A DNA stretch of 64,000 nt. Origin: Oceanimonas pelagia. Its GTDB lineage: Bacteria; Pseudomonadota; Gammaproteobacteria; Enterobacterales; Aeromonadaceae. The notes beneath the pieces were generated by a model. The model made no database searches. It worked only from the letters and a program-made list of their open reading frames with translations, and was not told the origin of the DNA. Position 1 is the first letter of the stretch. The number at the start of each line of letters is the position of its first letter. The DNA lies in contig NZ_CP118224.1 in the NCBI RefSeq assembly GCF_030849025.1, forward strand, positions 3,263,501 through 3,327,500, read 5' to 3'. Made by a program: the position numbers and the translations under genes. This document shows, piece by piece, positions 8,304-18,975 of the stretch.

Positions 8304-9209
8304 TCAGAAGTAATGCCTGATTGCCATGTAGCGGGCGCGAATGTGTTCGATCAGCAGTTTTATCTTGCGGGGCGGCTGGCGGTTGTAGGGGTAGACGGCG
8401 TAAATGCCCAGCACCTTGCCCACCCGGCTGGGCAACAGCTCCATCAGCCGGCCCGCCTGCAGATCCGGATACACCAGGCAGCGGGGCACATAGGCCAGGC
8501 CATGGCCGGCCAGGGCGGCCTTGCGCAGGGCGGCGGCGTTGTCGGTGGAGAAGTTGCCGCTCACCCGCAGTGAATAGGTCTCACCAAAGCGGTTGAACAG
8601 CCAGTCCCGGGCGCCGCTCTCCTGATAGCTGTAGATCAGGCAGTTATGCTGCAGCAGATCTTCCGGCACCTGGGGCTTGCCGTGACGGCTGAGATAGGCG
8701 GGCGCGGCGCAGATGGTCCAGCGCGAGTCCAGAATATGGCGGGCAATCAGGCTGGAGTCCTCCAGATGACCGGTGCGGATCACCAGGTCGTAACCTTCCC
8801 CAATCAGGTCCACAAACCGGTTGTCCAGCGACATGTCGACGCTGATGGCCGGATGCAGCTCACAAAATTGCGCCACCGCCTCCGCCAGCAGCAGCTCACC
8901 GGAAATGGTGGGCACCGACATGCGAATGTGCCCCTGCAGGGTGTCGCTGTAGCCGGTGACCGCATCGAAGGCCTCCTGAGCCGACTGCGCCACCGCCTGA
9001 GCCCGCTCAAACAGCACCCGGCCCGCCTCGGTCAGGGTCAGGCGCCGCGTGGTACGGTGGATCAGGGTGCTGCCCAGCTCGGCTTCAAGCCGGGCGATGC
9101 GCTTGCTCACCACCGAGTTGGTCAGGCCGTGGGCCTCGGCGGCCCTGCTGAAGGATCCCAGCTCAATTACCTGGGCAAACAGAATGAGATCGTCGGTTCT
9201 CGGCATCAT
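8304..9209 (-). CDS. LysR-family regulator between the glycolate and lactate operons
   Basis: A 301-residue LysR regulator of the AaeR/DmlR-like group. The winged HTH occupies residues 3-62 (FAQVIELGSFSRAAEAHGLT, SVVSKRIARLEAELG). The effector domain follows, with motif RMSVP at the hinge and AGHGLAYVPR near the end. It converges with glcF and diverges from lldP, with 167 bp between the starts, so it is the natural candidate to control lldP-lldEFG-dld, perhaps with glcDEF. No GntR-type LldR or GlcC is present. The start may be the first or second Met. The inducer is inferred to be a hydroxy acid only from context. Confidence 0.88.
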   Translation of the reverse strand: MMPRTDDLILFAQVIELGSFSRAAEAHGLTNSVVSKRIARLEAELGSTLIHRTTRRLTLTEAGRVLFERAQAVAQSAQEAFDAVTGYSDTLQGHIRMSVPTISGELLLAEAVAQFCELHPAISVDMSLDNRFVDLIGEGYDLVIRTGHLEDSSLIARHILDSRWTICAAPAYLSRHGKPQVPEDLLQHNCLIYSYQESGARDWLFNRFGETYSLRVSGNFSTDNAAALRKAALAGHGLAYVPRCLVYPDLQAGRLMELLPSRVGKVLGIYAVYPYNRQPPRKIKLLIEHIRARYMAIRHYF

Positions 9210-9220
9210 TTAACCAGTTT

Positions 9221-9240
9221 TGGAAACAATGAGTTTCATT
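9221..9240. promoter_or_regulatory. candidate LysR operator between regulator gene and lldP
   Basis: TGGAAAC-aatga-GTTTCAT is an imperfect inverted repeat (GAAAC/GTTTC arms) placed 12 bp upstream of the LysR start and in the lldP promoter region. The rest of the gap to 9376 is AT-rich and contains the lldP leader. The site is weak evidence on its own; position is the main support. Confidence 0.35.
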
Positions 9241-9376
9241 AAGTCTATATATCCACAAAAAACAAGGGATTAAAGTTTACATTCGTTTAACACCCCGAGT
9301 GCCATCGTACTCTACAGTATTAAGGATACGGGTGGAGAGACGCCGCCCAAGAACAAGGTGACAAGGATAAACACTC

Positions 9377-11077
9377 ATGATGAATGATACGCTGCTGGCA
9401 TTGCTGGCCTTTTCTCCCATACTGCTCGCCGCCGTGCTGCTGGTGGGCCTGCAATGGCCGGCCAAACGCGCCATGCCGCTGGCCTTTCTGCTGACCGTCA
9501 TCATTGCCCTCTGGGCCTGGGACATGACCGGAACCCGGGTGCTGGCCTCCACCCTGCAGGGGCTGGTGATCTCCGTCTCGCTGCTGTGGATCATCTTTGG
9601 CGCCATTCTGCTGCTCAACACCCTCAAGCATACCGGTGCCATTACCACCATTCGCAACGGCTTTACCGCCATCAGCCCGGACCGGCGCATTCAGGCCATT
9701 ATTGTGGCCTGGTGTTTCGGCTGCTTTATTGAAGGCGCCTCGGGCTTTGGCACTCCGGCGGCGGTGGCGGCCCCCTTGATGGTGGCGCTGGGCTTTCCGG
9801 CCCTGGGCGCAGTGCTGATGGGCATGATGATTCAGAGCACACCGGTCTCCTTCGGTGCCGTGGGCACCCCCATTATCGTGGGCGTGACCACCGGCCTCGA
9901 CAACGCCGCCATCAACAGCACCCTGAGTGCCGCCGGCTCGGGCTGGCCGGTGTACCTGCAAACGGTCACCAGCAACGTGGCCGTCACTCACGCCATTGTC
10001 GGCATTCTGATGCCGCTGTTCATGTGCATGATGCTGACCCGCTTTTTCGGCAAGGAAAAAAGCTGGAAGCAGGGTCTGGAAATTCTGCCCTTTGCCATTT
10101 TCGCCGGGCTGGCCTTTACCGTGCCCTACGCCCTCACCGGCGTGTTTCTCGGCCCCGAGTTTCCGTCCCTGATCGGTGGCCTGGTGGGGCTGGCCATAGT
10201 CGTCACCGCCGCCCGCAAGGGCTTTCTGGTGCCCAAACACACCTTTGATTTTCCCGATGAAAAAGACTGGCCGGCGGAATGGCTGGGTTCCCTGGTCATT
10301 CACAAGGAAGATCTGCAGAAAAAGCCCATCGGCCTGGCCCTGGCCTGGTTCCCCTACCTGCTGCTGCCGGCCCTGCTGGTGCTGAGCCGCACCAGTGACG
10401 GCTTCAAGGCAATGCTCACCGGCTGGAACATCGCTTTTACCGATCTGCTGGGCGAAGCGGGCATCAGCGCCGGCATTCAGCCCCTGTACCTGCCCGGCGG
10501 CATTCTGGTGTTCGTGTCGCTGGTGGCGGTGCTGAGCCAGACCCGCTCGCTTAAGGATCTGGGCCCGGCCATTCACGAGTCGAGCAGAACCCTGATCGGC
10601 GCCGGCTTTGTGCTGATGTTCACCGTGCCCATGGTGCGTATCTTCATCAACTCCGGCGTTAACGAGGCCGATATTGCCAGCATGCCGGTGATGACCGCCA
10701 AGGTGGCCGCCGATCTGGTGGGCGGGTTCTTTCCCGCCATCAGCGGCGTCATCGGCGCCCTCGGGGCCTTTATCGCCGGCTCCAATACGGTATCGAACAT
10801 GATGTTTTCCCAGTTCCAGTTCGAGGTGGCCCAGACCCTTGGGGTGTCCACCGCCATGGTGGTGGCACTGCAGGCGGTGGGCGCCGCCGCCGGCAACATG
10901 ATCGCCATTCACAACGTGGTGGCGGCCTCGGCCACCGTGGGACTGCTGGGCCGGGAAGGCACCACGCTGCGCAAAACCGCCCTGCCCACCCTCTATTACC
11001 TGGTGGCCATCGGCATCATCGGCATGATTGCCATCTACGGAATGGGCATCTCGGATCCGCTGCTGCAGCTGTCCTGA
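9377..11077 (+). CDS. lldP: lactate (and probably glycolate) permease
   Basis: A 566-residue LctP-family permease with about 13 transmembrane segments. Family signatures include [17 protein letters not shown] near residue 120, [12 protein letters not shown] near 155 and [17 protein letters not shown] near 475. It imports L- and D-lactate, and family members such as GlcA carry glycolate, by proton symport. Lying between glcDEF and lldEFG-dld, it may serve both oxidation routes. The start is ATG at 9377 (a second Met follows). The gap to lldE is 57 bp, so it probably heads that operon. Confidence 0.93.
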   Translation: MMNDTLLALLAFSPILLAAVLLVGLQWPAKRAMPLAFLLTVIIALWAWDMTGTRVLASTLQGLVISVSLLWIIFGAILLLNTLKHTGAITTIRNGFTAISPDRRIQAIIVAWCFGCFIEGASGFGTPAAVAAPLMVALGFPALGAVLMGMMIQSTPVSFGAVGTPIIVGVTTGLDNAAINSTLSAAGSGWPVYLQTVTSNVAVTHAIVGILMPLFMCMMLTRFFGKEKSWKQGLEILPFAIFAGLAFTVPYALTGVFLGPEFPSLIGGLVGLAIVVTAARKGFLVPKHTFDFPDEKDWPAEWLGSLVIHKEDLQKKPIGLALAWFPYLLLPALLVLSRTSDGFKAMLTGWNIAFTDLLGEAGISAGIQPLYLPGGILVFVSLVAVLSQTRSLKDLGPAIHESSRTLIGAGFVLMFTVPMVRIFINSGVNEADIASMPVMTAKVAADLVGGFFPAISGVIGALGAFIAGSNTVSNMMFSQFQFEVAQTLGVSTAMVVALQAVGAAAGNMIAIHNVVAASATVGLLGREGTTLRKTALPTLYYLVAIGIIGMIAIYGMGISDPLLQLS

Positions 11078-11134
11078 TGCCATGCCGCCGGCGCCCGCTG
11101 GCGGCCTTGTTGTAACCCTGACAGGAATTGCCCT

Positions 11135-11905
11135 ATGTCGTCCGCTATTCGCCTCTACCCGCCCAGACCGGAAAAGGTCTACGTCTACGCCACCTGCCTG
11201 GTGGATCTGTTTTCGCCCCAAAGCGGGCTGGATGCCATTCGCCTGCTGGAACTGGCCGGGGTTGAGGTTATCTACGTGCCCAAGCAGAGTTGCTGCGGCC
11301 AGCCCGCCTATTCCTCCGGCTATAACGACGACGCCCGCACCACGGCCCTCAGCCAGATGGCGCTGTTTCCCGAGCCCTGGCCGGTGATCGTGCTGTCGGG
11401 CTCCTGCGGCGGCATGATGCACCATCATTACCGCCGGCTGTTTGCCGGCAGCGAGCACGAGGCCCGCGTCAATCAATTCTGTGATCGGGTATTTGAACTC
11501 ACCGAGTTTCTGGTGCACGTCTGCCGCATTCGGCTGAAGGATCAGGGCCCCAGCACCTCAGTGGTACTGCACACCTCCTGCGCCGCCCGCCGGGAAATGA
11601 AGGTGCATGTCACCGCCCGCCAGCTGCTGGGCCAGCTGGAGCAGGTGGAGCTGCGCGAGCAGGCCTACGAAAGCGAGTGCTGCGGCTTTGGCGGCACCTT
11701 TGCGGTGCGCCACCCGGCCATCAGCGAGGCCATGGTGCAGGACAAGACCCGGCATCTGAACGACACCCAGGCCGAACAGCTGGTCAGTGCCGACTGGGGC
11801 TGCCTGCTCAATATCAACGGCGCCCTGGAATACCAGGGCCGCACCCTCAAAGGCATTCACCTGGCCAGCTTTCTGCTGAGCCGGCTGGAGGGAAGCCATG
11901 CATAA
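11135..11905 (+). CDS. lldE: L-lactate oxidation complex Fe-S subunit LldE/LutA
   Basis: A 256-residue protein made of two cysteine-rich CCG domains (SCCGQPAYSSGY near residue 50 and ECCGFGGTFAVRHP near 185), the LldE/LutA/YkgE pattern. With LldF and LldG it forms the non-flavin L-lactate dehydrogenase complex that converts L-lactate to pyruvate and feeds electrons to the respiratory chain. It overlaps lldF by 8 bp. A CAGGAATT ribosome site lies ahead of the ATG. Confidence 0.92.
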   Translation: MSSAIRLYPPRPEKVYVYATCLVDLFSPQSGLDAIRLLELAGVEVIYVPKQSCCGQPAYSSGYNDDARTTALSQMALFPEPWPVIVLSGSCGGMMHHHYRRLFAGSEHEARVNQFCDRVFELTEFLVHVCRIRLKDQGPSTSVVLHTSCAARREMKVHVTARQLLGQLEQVELREQAYESECCGFGGTFAVRHPAISEAMVQDKTRHLNDTQAEQLVSADWGCLLNINGALEYQGRTLKGIHLASFLLSRLEGSHA

Positions 11906-13316
11906 CCAGCCTCAACACTTTCACGCCCAGGCCGAGGCGGCCCTGGCCGACAAGGAGCTGCGCGCCAACTTTCGCGGCGCCATGGACTACCTGCGCGACA
12001 AGCGCAAAACCGCCTTTGCCGACGCCGGTGAGGAAAGCGCCATTCGCGATCGGGCCGAGGCCATTCGCCGGCGCTGCCTGAGCAAGCTGCCCGAACTGCT
12101 GGAACAACTGGAAAGCAACTGCATCGCCAACGGCATTCGCGTGCACTGGGCGGAAAACGCCGAGCAGGCCAACGCCATTTTCACCGACATCATCCAGTCT
12201 CACGGCGGCACCCTGGCCGTGAAGGGCAAGTCAATGGTGAGCGAGGAAATCGAGCTGAACGACGCCATGGCCAAGGAAGGCATCACCTGCCTGGAAAGCG
12301 ACATGGGCGAATACATAGTCCAGCTCGGCCGGGAAACGCCGTCCCACATCATCATGCCCGCCATTCACAAGAACAAGCAGCAGGTGGCCGATTTGTTCGC
12401 CGAGCATGTGCCCGGCTTTGAACACACCCTGGACGTGGATACCCTGATCCAGACCGGCCGGCGGGTGCTGCGGGAAAAATACCGCACCGCCGACGTGGGC
12501 GTGTCCGGGGTCAACTTTGCGGTGGCGGAAACCGGCACCCTGTGCCTGGTGGAAAACGAAGGCAACGGCCGCATGTGCACCACAGTGCCCGAAGTGCATA
12601 TTGCCATTACCGGCATCGAGAAGGTGGTGGAATTTCTGGCCGACGTGCCGCCGCTGTTCAGCGCCCTCACCCGCTCCGCCACCGGCCAGCTGATCACCAC
12701 CTACTTCAACATGATCAGTGGCCCGCGCAAGGAAAATGAGCTCGACGGCCCCAAGGAAGTGCACCTGGTGCTGCTCGACAACGGCCGCAGCCAGGCCTTT
12801 GCCGACGAGGAGCTGCGCAAGACCCTGCAATGCATTCGCTGCGGTGCCTGCATGAACCACTGTCCGGTGTACACCCGCATTGGTGGCCATGCCTACGGCA
12901 CCGTGTATCCCGGCCCCATCGGCAAGATCATCTCGCCGCACCTGATGGGCCTGGAGGCAACCCGGGATCTGCCCACCGCTTCCAGCCTGTGCGGCGCCTG
13001 CGGCGAGGTGTGCCCGGTGCGCATTCCCATTCCCGAGCTGCTGCAGCGGCTGCGCCACGAGGCCAAGCAGGATCCCGCTCCCGGCGCCCTGCCCCTGCGC
13101 GGCCAGAAGGCGGCGGCCAGCAACACCGAGGCCTTTGTCTGGCGCAGCTTTGCCCTGGCCACCCGCCAGCCGGCGCTGTACCGTATGCTGACCTGGTGCG
13201 CCACCCGGCTGCGCTGGCTGATCCCGCGCAAGCTGGGCCCCTGGACCCGCTGCCGCACCGCCCCAAAACCTGCCGCCCGCACCCTGCGTGAACTCATGGC
13301 CGAGAGGAACAAATAA
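11898..13316 (+). CDS. lldF: L-lactate oxidation complex Fe-S subunit LldF/LutB
   Basis: A 472-residue LutB/YkgF-type protein. The N-terminal LUD domain (about 70-300; GVSGVNFAVAETGTLCLVENEGN) is followed by two [4Fe-4S] motifs, CIRCGACMNHCP near residue 312 and CGACGEVCP near 365, and a C-terminal LutB tail. It relays electrons within the LldEFG complex. It overlaps lldE by 8 bp and lldG by 1 bp, so the three are coupled. Length agrees with E. coli YkgF (475). Confidence 0.93.
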   Translation: MHNQPQHFHAQAEAALADKELRANFRGAMDYLRDKRKTAFADAGEESAIRDRAEAIRRRCLSKLPELLEQLESNCIANGIRVHWAENAEQANAIFTDIIQSHGGTLAVKGKSMVSEEIELNDAMAKEGITCLESDMGEYIVQLGRETPSHIIMPAIHKNKQQVADLFAEHVPGFEHTLDVDTLIQTGRRVLREKYRTADVGVSGVNFAVAETGTLCLVENEGNGRMCTTVPEVHIAITGIEKVVEFLADVPPLFSALTRSATGQLITTYFNMISGPRKENELDGPKEVHLVLLDNGRSQAFADEELRKTLQCIRCGACMNHCPVYTRIGGHAYGTVYPGPIGKIISPHLMGLEATRDLPTASSLCGACGEVCPVRIPIPELLQRLRHEAKQDPAPGALPLRGQKAAASNTEAFVWRSFALATRQPALYRMLTWCATRLRWLIPRKLGPWTRCRTAPKPAARTLRELMAERNK

Positions 13317-13969
13317 TGTCGACCGCCCGAACCGCCATTCTTGACCGGCTGCGCCGGGTCAATGCGCTGCCGCTGTCCGCGCCGGAGCCGGACTACCCCA
13401 TCTGGAACGACTCCGACCCCGACACCATGCTGGCCCGGCTCACCGGGCTGCTGGAACAGAACCATGCCGAGGTGCTGCGCCTGTCCCGCACCGCCCTGGT
13501 GTCCACCCTGCGGGAGCGGCTGGCTGAAGCCGGCATCAAGCGGGTGGCCACCGGCACCGGCGGTGAATTTTTTGACGAAATCACCCAGGCCTTGAACGGC
13601 ACCGCCGAGCGGGTCTGCTTTGACCGCCCGCTGGAAGAGTGGAAAGACGAGCTGTTCAACACCATGGATGCCGGCATCACCGGCTGCCACGGCGCCATTG
13701 CCGCCAGCGGCAGCCTGGTGCTGTGGCCGGGGCCGGAAGAGCCGCGCACCCTGTCGCTGGTGCCGCCCCATCACATTGCCATTCTCAAGGCCTCCACCCT
13801 GCACGCCAACCTGCCGGCCATGATGGCCAGCGAAGGCTGGAACCAGGGCATGCCCACCAACCTGCTGCTGGTGTCGGGCCCGTCCAAGACCGCCGACATA
13901 CAGCAAACCCTGGCCTACGGCGCCCACGGCCCCAGCGCCCTGACGGTATTGATTCTGGAGGATGCCTGA
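13316..13969 (+). CDS. lldG: L-lactate oxidation complex subunit LldG/LutC
   Basis: A 217-residue LUD-domain protein of the LutC/YkgG family. The C-terminal half shows the family elements GITGCHGAIAASGSLVLWPG and LVPPHHIAILKAS near residues 120-160. It completes the LldEFG complex. The start ATG overlaps the lldF stop, and its own stop TGA overlaps the ATG of the D-lactate dehydrogenase gene (TGATG). The C-terminus is standard and no frameshift is seen. Confidence 0.92.
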   Translation: MSTARTAILDRLRRVNALPLSAPEPDYPIWNDSDPDTMLARLTGLLEQNHAEVLRLSRTALVSTLRERLAEAGIKRVATGTGGEFFDEITQALNGTAERVCFDRPLEEWKDELFNTMDAGITGCHGAIAASGSLVLWPGPEEPRTLSLVPPHHIAILKASTLHANLPAMMASEGWNQGMPTNLLLVSGPSKTADIQQTLAYGAHGPSALTVLILEDA

Positions 13970-16770
13970 TGGAGGCACGCTACCAGCGGCTGGCCGACGA
14001 GCTGGCCGGCTTTTTGCCGAGTGAACGTATTATTGCCGATCCGTCCCTGTGCCTGGCCTACGGCACCGATGCCAGCTTTTACCGGCTGCTGCCCAAACTG
14101 GTGCTGCGGCTGGCAAGCCAGGACGAAGTGGTGCGAGTGCTGGCGGCCTGCCGCCGGCATGGCATTCCCTGCACCTTTCGTGCCGCCGGCACCAGCCTGT
14201 CGGGGCAGGCGGTGTCCGACTCGGTGCTGATCACCCTCACCGACGACTGGCGCGGCCACCGCATCGAGGACGACGGCAAACGGATCGCCCTGCAACCCGG
14301 GGTGATCGGCGCCGACGCCAACCGCTATCTGGCCCCCTATGGCCGCAAGATTGGCCCGGATCCGGCGTCCATCAACAGCTGCAAGATCGGCGGCATTGCC
14401 GCCAACAACGCCTCCGGCATGTGCTGCGGCACCGCCCAGAACTCCTACCGCACCCTGCACGGCCTGAGCCTGGTGCTGGCCGACGGCACTCGGCTCGACA
14501 CCCGGGACGCCGCCAGCCGGGCCCGTTTTGCCGAGCACAGGCCCGAGCTGCTGGCCGGGCTCAAACAACTGAGCGAAGAAGTAAAAGCCAACCCTGAGCT
14601 CAGCGAGCGCATTCGCCACAAGTACCGGCTGAAGAACACCACCGGCTACAGCCTGAACGCCCTGCTCGACTTTGACGATCCCGTCGACATGCTGGCCCAC
14701 CTGATGATCGGCTCCGAAGGCACCCTCGGCTTTATGGCCGAGGTCAGCTATAACACGGTGCCCGATCACCCGTTCAAGGCCTCCTGCCTGCTGGTGTATG
14801 CCGACATTGAAACCACCTGCCGGGCGGTGACCGCCCTGGCCGGCACCGAAGTGGCGGCGGTGGAACTGATGGACGGCCGGGCCCTGGCCTCCATTGCCGA
14901 CAAGCCGGGCATGCCCGGCTTTGTGCGCGAGCTCGACACGGAAGCCGCCGCCCTGCTGGTGGAAGTGCACGGCGCCGATGAGGCCGAGCTGCTGCAGAAA
15001 TGCGAGCGGGCCATGGCCGCCGTCACTCCCTTTGAGCGCCGCAACCAGGTGGCCTTCACCCAGGACAAGGCCACCTGCGCCACCCTCTGGGCCATGCGCA
15101 AGGGCATGTTTCCGGCGGTGGGCGCGGTGCGGGAAACCGGCACCACCGTGATCATTGAAGACGTGGCCTTTCCGGTAGAAGAGCTGGCCCCGGCGGTGCG
15201 TAAACTCACCGCCCTGTTTGAGCGCTTTGGCTACCATGAGGCCATCATCTTCGGCCATGCCCTGGCGGGCAACCTGCACTTCGTGTTCACTCAGGGGTTT
15301 GATACTCAGGCCGAGCTGGAGCGCTACGGCGGCTTTATGGACGCCGTGGCGCAGCTGGTGGCGGTGGACTACGGCGGCTCGCTCAAGGCCGAGCACGGCA
15401 CCGGCCGCAACATGGCCCCCTATGTGGAGCTGGAGTGGGGCAAGGAGGGGTATGCCCTGATGCAACGCATCAAGGCGCTGTTCGACCCGGACGGCCTGCT
15501 CAACCCCGGGGTGATCCTCAACGACGATCACCAGGCCCACCTGAAAGACCTGAAGCCCCTGCCCGCCGCCGATGCCATCGTCGACAAGTGCATTGAATGC
15601 GGCTTTTGCGAGGCGGTGTGCCCGTCCCGGGATCTGAGCCTGACCCCGCGCCAGCGCATTGTGCTGTTTCGCGAGCTGCAACGCCGGGCCGCCGCCGGCG
15701 AGTCCACCGCCGACTCGCTGCAACGCGTGTTTGATAAACAGGGCGTGGATACCTGCGCCGCCACCGGCCTGTGCGCCCAGCGCTGCCCGGTGGGCATCAA
15801 CACCGGGGATCTGGTACGCCAGCTGCGCACCGTGCGCTACCAGAAATTCGAGCCCATCGCCCGCTGGACCGCCAGCCACTTTACCGCCACCACCCGGGCC
15901 GTGGCCCTGGGGCTGAATGCCGCCCACCTTGGTCGCCGGCTGCTTGGCGACCACACCATGACCCGGCTGAATGCCGGGCTGCGCAAGGCGAGCAAAAACA
16001 AGGTGCCGCTGTGGCTGCCGGAAACCCCGGGCGCCAACCCGCACCGGCCCAGGGCCGGCGGCTCCGGGCCGGAAAAGGTAGTGTATTTTCCGTCCTGCGC
16101 CAGCCGCACTCTGGGGCAGTCGCCGGGCGCGCGAGACCCCCGTTCCCTCACCGAGGTCACCCTGGCGGTGCTCAACAAGGCCGGTTTTGAGGTGATCCTG
16201 CCCGAGTCGCTCACCGGCCTGTGCTGCGGCATGCCCTATCAGAGCAAGGGGATGGCGGCGCTGGCCAGCGGCAAGGCCGCCGAGCTGGAATCCGCCCTGT
16301 GGCAGGCCAGTGAACAGGGCCGCTGGCCGGTGCTGATGGACACCAGCCCCTGCGCCAAGCGCAGCCTGGAAACCGCAAGCCGGCCGCTCAAGATTTATGA
16401 GCCGGTGCAGTTTGTGCTGGAACACGCCCTGGAGCGGCTGGCGATCGAACCGGTGGATGAGACTGTGATGCTGCACATTACCTGCAGCAGCCGGCGCATG
16501 GGGCTGGCCGAGCCCATGCTGGCGCTGGCCCGGCGCTGCGCACAAGAGGTGGTGGTGCCCGAACACATCGAATGCTGCGGCTTTGCCGGCGACAAGGGCT
16601 TTACCACCCCGGAGCTGAACGCCGCCGCGCTCAAACCGCTGCGGGAACAGGTGCCGGCGGGTTGCACCCGGGGTGTGAGCAACAGCCGCACCTGCGAGCT
16701 GGGGCTCAGCCACCACAGCGGCATTCACTACGAGTCCATTCTCTACCTGGTGGATGAAGCCAGCCAGTAA
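13969..16770 (+). CDS. dld: FAD/Fe-S D-lactate dehydrogenase (Dld-II type)
   Basis: A 933-residue fusion. The N-terminal half (1-520) is a VAO-type FAD oxidase like GlcD (TFRAAGTSLSGQA, KIGGIAANNASGMCCGT, EHGTGRNMAPYVE). The C-terminal half (530-933) is a GlcF-like module with two ferredoxin motifs (CIECGFCEAVCP and CAATGLCAQRCP) and two CCG-type domains (GLCCGMPY, ECCGFAGD). This matches the D-lactate dehydrogenase described beside lldEFG in Shewanella (Dld-II). It oxidises D-lactate to pyruvate at the membrane. I start it at the ATG overlapping the lldG stop, since upstream in-frame sequence lies inside lldG. It is the last gene of lldP-lldEFG-dld and is followed by a hairpin. Confidence 0.94.
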   Translation: MEARYQRLADELAGFLPSERIIADPSLCLAYGTDASFYRLLPKLVLRLASQDEVVRVLAACRRHGIPCTFRAAGTSLSGQAVSDSVLITLTDDWRGHRIEDDGKRIALQPGVIGADANRYLAPYGRKIGPDPASINSCKIGGIAANNASGMCCGTAQNSYRTLHGLSLVLADGTRLDTRDAASRARFAEHRPELLAGLKQLSEEVKANPELSERIRHKYRLKNTTGYSLNALLDFDDPVDMLAHLMIGSEGTLGFMAEVSYNTVPDHPFKASCLLVYADIETTCRAVTALAGTEVAAVELMDGRALASIADKPGMPGFVRELDTEAAALLVEVHGADEAELLQKCERAMAAVTPFERRNQVAFTQDKATCATLWAMRKGMFPAVGAVRETGTTVIIEDVAFPVEELAPAVRKLTALFERFGYHEAIIFGHALAGNLHFVFTQGFDTQAELERYGGFMDAVAQLVAVDYGGSLKAEHGTGRNMAPYVELEWGKEGYALMQRIKALFDPDGLLNPGVILNDDHQAHLKDLKPLPAADAIVDKCIECGFCEAVCPSRDLSLTPRQRIVLFRELQRRAAAGESTADSLQRVFDKQGVDTCAATGLCAQRCPVGINTGDLVRQLRTVRYQKFEPIARWTASHFTATTRAVALGLNAAHLGRRLLGDHTMTRLNAGLRKASKNKVPLWLPETPGANPHRPRAGGSGPEKVVYFPSCASRTLGQSPGARDPRSLTEVTLAVLNKAGFEVILPESLTGLCCGMPYQSKGMAALASGKAAELESALWQASEQGRWPVLMDTSPCAKRSLETASRPLKIYEPVQFVLEHALERLAIEPVDETVMLHITCSSRRMGLAEPMLALARRCAQEVVVPEHIECCGFAGDKGFTTPELNAAALKPLREQVPAGCTRGVSNSRTCELGLSHHSGIHYESILYLVDEASQ

Positions 16771-16775
16771 CCCTC

Positions 16776-16797
16776 AACGCCCCTGCTGGGGCGTTTG
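16776..16797 (+). terminator. hairpin after the lactate operon
   Basis: AACGCCCC and GGGGCGTT form a perfect 8-bp stem with a TGCT loop, five bases after the dld stop. The T-run is short (TTTGACTATTT), so termination may be partial. The rest of the gap to 16927 holds the promoter and leader of the RidA-family gene. Confidence 0.7.
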
Positions 16798-16927
16798 ACT
16801 ATTTCGGCTTCCGCAGCGTGATCAACCCCCGGTTGTTTGGCATTGCTGCATATCTGTGGTTTACAACGCTGACCGTGGCGGTAAGGTCGTGTTTTTACCA
16901 CCGACATAACCCCAAAGAGAGATACAA

Positions 16928-17278
16928 ATGACTATTGAACGCCAGCAGATCGGCCAGCGCATGAGCCGTATCGTCAAGCACAACGGCACCATCTACCTGT
17001 GCGGTCAGGTATGCAAGGACGCCACCAAGGACATTACCGAACAGACGGTAACCATGCTGGAAAAAGTGGACGAGTTGCTGCAGGAAGCCGGCTCCGATCG
17101 CGAGCACATTCTGTCCGCCACCATTTACCTGAAGACCATGGCCGACTTCGCCGCCATGAACGCGGTATGGGACGCCTGGGTGCCGGAAGGCCATGCCCCG
17201 GCCCGGGCCTGTGTGGAAGCCGCCATGGCCCGCCCCGAGCTGCTGGTGGAAATCTCCGTGGTGGCCGCCGAGGCCTGA
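16928..17278 (+). CDS. RidA-family (YjgF/YER057c/UK114) protein
   Basis: A 116-residue single-domain RidA-family protein. It keeps the P-A-R-A-C-V-E-A segment whose Arg corresponds to the catalytic Arg105 of E. coli RidA, so enamine/imine deaminase activity is plausible. It belongs to one of the Rid subfamilies rather than being clear RidA itself; the start [15 protein letters not shown] fits a YoaB-like group. AGAGAGATACAA precedes the ATG. It is monocistronic, between two hairpins. It lies next to gdhA, so a role in amino-acid-derived reactive intermediates is possible but not shown. Confidence 0.85.
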   Translation: MTIERQQIGQRMSRIVKHNGTIYLCGQVCKDATKDITEQTVTMLEKVDELLQEAGSDREHILSATIYLKTMADFAAMNAVWDAWVPEGHAPARACVEAAMARPELLVEISVVAAEA

Positions 17279-17289
17279 AGATAAAACGC

Positions 17290-17316
17290 AACATGCCGGG
17301 ACCAGCCCGGCATGTT
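17290..17316. terminator. hairpin after RidA-family gene
   Basis: AACATGCCGGG and CCCGGCATGTT form a perfect 11-bp stem with loop ACCAG, 12 bp after the stop of the RidA-family gene. There is no long T-run on the plus strand. Confidence 0.65.
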
Positions 17317-17340
17317 CAGTCTGCAATAACCACTGCCACA

Positions 17341-17370
17341 AAAAATAAAAGCCCGGTCTGCCGGGCCTTT
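17341..17370 (-). terminator. rho-independent terminator of gdhA
   Basis: GCCCGG and CCGGGC (loop TCTG) are followed on the minus strand by TTTTATTTTT, a textbook intrinsic terminator 27 bp beyond the gdhA stop. The TTTA on the plus side may let it act in both directions. Confidence 0.85.
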
Positions 17371-17396
17371 AGACGTTATTCGAAGGGAGCTGGCGG

Positions 17397-18779
<1,383 letters not shown>

Positions 18780-18975
18780 CTATTGGGGATGCACCTTTAC
18801 GAGACCCCGCACTATTGAAATATGGCGCCGCGCTCGGGTCAATGACTAATTTTCAAATACATATACTAAAAAGAAGAATATTTATGCTTCCTTAGAACTT
18901 TGAGCCTGATCACAGCCTTTCTTCAACCTGTCGCCGGCGGTCTATGCTTGATCAGAACACAGGGAGGCAATCGAT

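Noticed and set aside
13915..16728. 937-codon minus-strand frame across the D-lactate dehydrogenase gene
   Set aside because: Shadow of dld; composition is Gly/His/Gln-rich and the plus strand has intact FAD and Fe-S motifs.
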